In this document: piece after piece, positions 21,341 to 23,314 of the stretch
Numbering within the stretch: the first letter of the stretch is position 1
Layout of the letters: each line of letters opens with the position of its first letter
From: CALJTV01 sp034433775
GTDB taxonomy: Bacteria; Chloroflexota; Dehalococcoidia; GIF9; UBA5629
DNA: 23,314 bases
NCBI GenBank assembly: GCA_034433775.1
Contig: DAOUAI010000003.1
Span: 1 to 23,314 of the forward strand
Reading direction: 5' to 3'
Notes under the pieces: model-generated
Seen by the model: only the letters and a program-made list of their open reading frames with translations
Told to the model about the DNA's origin: nothing
The model's database searches: none
Program-made: the position numbers and the translations under genes

Positions 21341-22177
21341 ATGATTATAGATTTCCATACTCATATTGTCCCGCCAACAGTAAAAGAGAGGCGCCAAGAA
21401 TATCTAAACGACGCGTGTTTCCGTTCGCTCTACTCACAGCCAAAAGCTAAACTAGCGACCGCCGAAGAGGTGATCACCTGCTTAGATGAACACAACATAG
21501 ATAAATGTGTAGTTCTTAATCTTGGATGGACCAGCCACGAGCTTTGTGTTCAAACTAATGATTACATTCTCGAAGCTATCTCAAAGTATTCGCAACGACT
21601 GATCGGCTTCTGTGCAATTCAGCCTCTAGCCGGCGATAAAGCGATTAAAGAACTAGAACGGTGTGCCCAGAGCGGTGCAAGAGGCGTCGGTGAAATCAGG
21701 TCTGATACTCAGGGATTCGATATCAGAGATGGCAATTTAATGGGCCCTCTAGTCGAAACGATGATGAAATACAATTTGATTCTCCTCACACATGCATCAG
21801 AGCCTGTAGGGCATCAGTATTTCGGCAAAGGGAGCATTACACCAGAATTGCTCTATCCCTTTATCCAAGCTTTTCCGGAGCTGAAATTGGTTTGCGCCCA
21901 CTGGGGCGGCGGACTACCTTTCTACGCTCTGATGCCAGAGGTAGCGAAGGCTTTAGCTAATGTTTATTTTGATACAGCGGCTACTCCCTTTCTATACCAG
22001 CCGCAAATTTTTAAACACATCGTTGAAATCATAGGCAGCGATAAGATATTATTTGGCAGCGATTATCCTTTAATGCCACCAAGACGAGTTATAGATCAGA
22101 TTGAGCTAGCCGGCCTCAATCCACAGGACAAGACTAAGATCCTTGGAGACAATGCCCGAGTGTTACTTTCCATATAA
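21341..22177 (+). CDS. Metal-dependent amidohydrolase (amidohydrolase-2 family)
   Basis: A 278-residue TIM-barrel hydrolase or decarboxylase of the amidohydrolase-related (ACMSD-like) group. The metal-binding DFHTHI is at residues 4-9; THASEP in the middle, AHWGGG at about two thirds and FGSDYPLM near the C terminus hold the remaining ligand His and Asp residues. The substrate is unknown; relatives act on aromatic acids and other small molecules. I chose the ATG at 21341 over TTG at 21332 because a -10 element ends at 21332, so the TTG would lie in the promoter. There is no ribosome binding site, consistent with a leaderless mRNA. It is followed 24 nt later by thpR and is probably cotranscribed. 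Confidence 0.85.
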   Translation: MIIDFHTHIVPPTVKERRQEYLNDACFRSLYSQPKAKLATAEEVITCLDEHNIDKCVVLNLGWTSHELCVQTNDYILEAISKYSQRLIGFCAIQPLAGDKAIKELERCAQSGARGVGEIRSDTQGFDIRDGNLMGPLVETMMKYNLILLTHASEPVGHQYFGKGSITPELLYPFIQAFPELKLVCAHWGGGLPFYALMPEVAKALANVYFDTAATPFLYQPQIFKHIVEIIGSDKILFGSDYPLMPPRRVIDQIELAGLNPQDKTKILGDNARVLLSI

Positions 22178-22201
22178 ACAAATAACAGAGGCTTCAGGAC
22201 G

Positions 22202-22789
22202 ATGGATAATAATCTGATTCGCTCTTTCATCGCGATAGAACTGCCTGCTGAAGTTAACGCTACACTGGAAGAAATCCAGAAGGTGCTGAAATCGCCTCAA
22301 CACAACTTTGTCAAGTGGGTACCGCCAATGAACATCCACATAACGCTGAAGTTTTTGGGCAATATCCCTCCCGAAAAAATAGCCGGCATAACCAGCGCCA
22401 TGGAGCAGACCAGTCACGCGATTAGCCCGTTCCAACTGAAACTTGGAGAAATTGGCGCCTTCCCTAACCTGAAACAACCTCGCGTTCTTTGGATAGGCGT
22501 AAAAGGGGAGACCGATAAGCTGCAAGCCATGCAGACAAAGTTAGAAGAGAATCTTGCTAGATTGGGTTTCACCAGAGAACCCCGGGGCTTTACTCCTCAC
22601 CTGACATTAGCACGTCTCCGTGAAGGGATATCCCCTGTTGAACGGCGCAGCTTTGGTGAATTGATCGCCGAAAAATCAATCAAAGTCGATTGCCAATTTG
22701 CCGCAACCAAAATCAGTTTGATGAAGAGTCAGCTGTTACCATCAGGCGCTGTCTATACACGGCTAGCAGAAGTCAAGCTAAAAGGCTAG
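22202..22789 (+). CDS. thpR: RNA 2',3'-cyclic phosphodiesterase (2'-5' RNA ligase family)
   Basis: A 195-residue member of the 2H phosphoesterase superfamily. The two HxTx catalytic motifs are HITL (46-49) and HLTL (133-136), at the expected spacing, and the opening RSFIAIELP is typical of ThpR. It opens 2',3'-cyclic phosphate ends of RNA and can join tRNA half-molecules by 2'-5' bonds in vitro. A natural role in tRNA repair is possible but unproven. It follows the amidohydrolase gene by 24 nt. Its ribosome binding site is weak. Confidence 0.93.
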   Translation: MDNNLIRSFIAIELPAEVNATLEEIQKVLKSPQHNFVKWVPPMNIHITLKFLGNIPPEKIAGITSAMEQTSHAISPFQLKLGEIGAFPNLKQPRVLWIGVKGETDKLQAMQTKLEENLARLGFTREPRGFTPHLTLARLREGISPVERRSFGELIAEKSIKVDCQFAATKISLMKSQLLPSGAVYTRLAEVKLKG

Positions 22790-22819
22790 ACCACAGATTT
22801 ATGGAGACACTGCACAGCA

Positions 22820-22848
22820 TTGTTGATTCAGATACCTGATGCTATAAT
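22820..22848 (+). promoter_or_regulatory. Promoter for tRNA-Asn
   Basis: TTGTTG (22820-22825), a 17-nt spacer and TATAAT (22843-22848) form a good promoter. The tRNA starts about 100 nt downstream, so the precursor would have a long 5' leader containing the hairpin at 22901-22929. Confidence 0.55.
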
Positions 22849-22900
22849 AAGTGCTATCGGGCAACAAAGGTACCTATGTAGTTTTTGCCAGTAACCAAGG

Positions 22901-22929
22901 TCATAGTCCTCCAAAGATAAGGACTATGA
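22901..22929 (+). other. Perfect 10-bp stem-loop in the tRNA-Asn leader
   Basis: TCATAGTCCT (22901-22910) and AGGACTATGA (22920-22929) pair perfectly around CCAAAGATA. It ends 22 nt before the tRNA. There is no T-run, so it is not a terminator, and no T-box sequence is seen. It may guide processing of the precursor or bind a protein as DNA. Confidence 0.5.
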
Positions 22930-22951
22930 TACTAAAGATATAGAAGAGCTT

Positions 22952-23026
22952 TCCCGAGTAGCTCAGTGGTAGAGCGGGCGGCTGTTAACCGCTTGGTCGT
23001 AGGTTCGAATCCTACCTCGGGAGCCA
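22952..23026 (+). tRNA. tRNA-Asn (GTT)
   Basis: A complete 75-nt cloverleaf. Acceptor TCCCGAG/CTCGGGA; anticodon loop CTGTTAA within GGCGG/CCGCT (outer pair G:U) gives GTT; T stem GTAGG/CCTAC; discriminator G73; CCA is encoded. Confidence 0.95.
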
Positions 23027-23059
23027 AAATAGCAGTGAGATATTACCCATATCTGCACC

Positions 23060-23088
23060 TTGACACCCATCCCTCTTAGCCTTATCAT
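23060..23088 (+). promoter_or_regulatory. Promoter for the gene at the window edge
   Basis: TTGACA (23060-23065), a 17-nt spacer and TATCAT (23083-23088), about 65 nt before the ATG at 23154. Confidence 0.6.
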
Positions 23089-23153
23089 CTATGACTAAAG
23101 CTTAGACAAAAAGAAAGCCATACTAGACATGAAAAGAAAGGTAGAAAACATCG

Positions 23154-23314
23154 ATGGAACAGGCTACTGGAAAAGACAAAACAGCGACCTTTGCTAAGTG
23201 GTTAACTGAGAGACCTCTTCTGACCGAGACATGCTTCACATCCCTGACAGTCTTGTTTGGTGTACAATTACTCAAGGTACTGGTGCCTAGCATGTTTTGG
23301 ATACTCGGTGACCG
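23154..23314 (+). CDS. N-terminal fragment of a putative membrane protein, cut by window end
   Basis: The frame is open from the ATG at 23154 to the end of the window, giving 53 residues. AAAGGTAG lies about 9 nt before the start and a good promoter precedes it, so the gene looks real. The first 20 residues are charged and polar; from about residue 27 the sequence turns hydrophobic (SLTVLFGVQLLKVLVPSMFW), which suggests a first transmembrane helix. There is no lipobox. I do not recognise the family from this fragment. Confidence 0.55.
   Translation, partial: MEQATGKDKTATFAKWLTERPLLTETCFTSLTVLFGVQLLKVLVPSMFWILGD

Overview
The window reads as a chromosomal segment of an anaerobic bacterium, most likely a Chloroflexota member near Dehalococcoidia. 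That placement is inference from gene content: a CooC-type nickel ATPase in the same operon as glycolytic genes, an archaeal-type cofactor-independent phosphoglycerate mutase, a split transketolase, an LL-diaminopimelate aminotransferase route and (as argued below) selenoprotein use. No prophage, insertion sequence, CRISPR array or rRNA is visible.

Layout. 1-1500: a secreted lipoprotein resembling M6 metalloproteases, with its own promoter. 1578-4443 (minus): a four-gene unit, DGC-domain protein, Fe-S protein, TauE/SafE-type permease and ACR3-type permease, behind a promoter overlapped by a perfect palindrome; trxB lies just upstream on the same strand. 6025-7143 (plus): a response regulator with an HD-GYP output. 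7199-16280 (minus): a long tightly packed series, cooC, pgk, apgM, tpiA, miaA, dapF, dapL, hflX, then a XerC/D-like recombinase. Several junctions overlap (ATGA, GTGA, TGATG), so translation is probably coupled. 16455-17228 (minus): a short 3-hydroxyacyl-CoA dehydrogenase with a strong terminator. 17431-18636 (plus): a small coiled-coil gene followed by six tRNAs (Arg, Trp, Leu, Gly, Cys, Leu). 19474-21251 (minus): the two transketolase subunits. 21341-22789 (plus): an amidohydrolase and a ThpR-type RNA phosphodiesterase. 22952-23314: tRNA-Asn and the start of a membrane protein cut by the window edge.

The most important observation lies at 18746-19447. A gene with an excellent ribosome binding site meets an in-frame TGA at codon 21, exactly where the C_GCAxxG_C_C redox family carries its first cysteine. 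The frame then continues through a glutaredoxin domain (CPYC) to a second TGA followed by two sense codons and TAA, a Uxx-stop ending. Each TGA is followed, at the spacing expected of bacterial SECIS elements, by a hairpin whose loop begins with G. I read this as one 233-residue selenoprotein with two selenocysteines, joining two redox modules. Conventional gene calling would truncate it at both ends.

Other notable signals: a tRNA-Leu(GAG) whose anticodon loop seems one nucleotide short; a tRNA-Leu(UAA) without encoded CCA; a pair of divergent promoters that appear to give leaderless mRNAs; a 13-bp word present four times; and a palindrome that looks partly like a dif site and partly like an operator.
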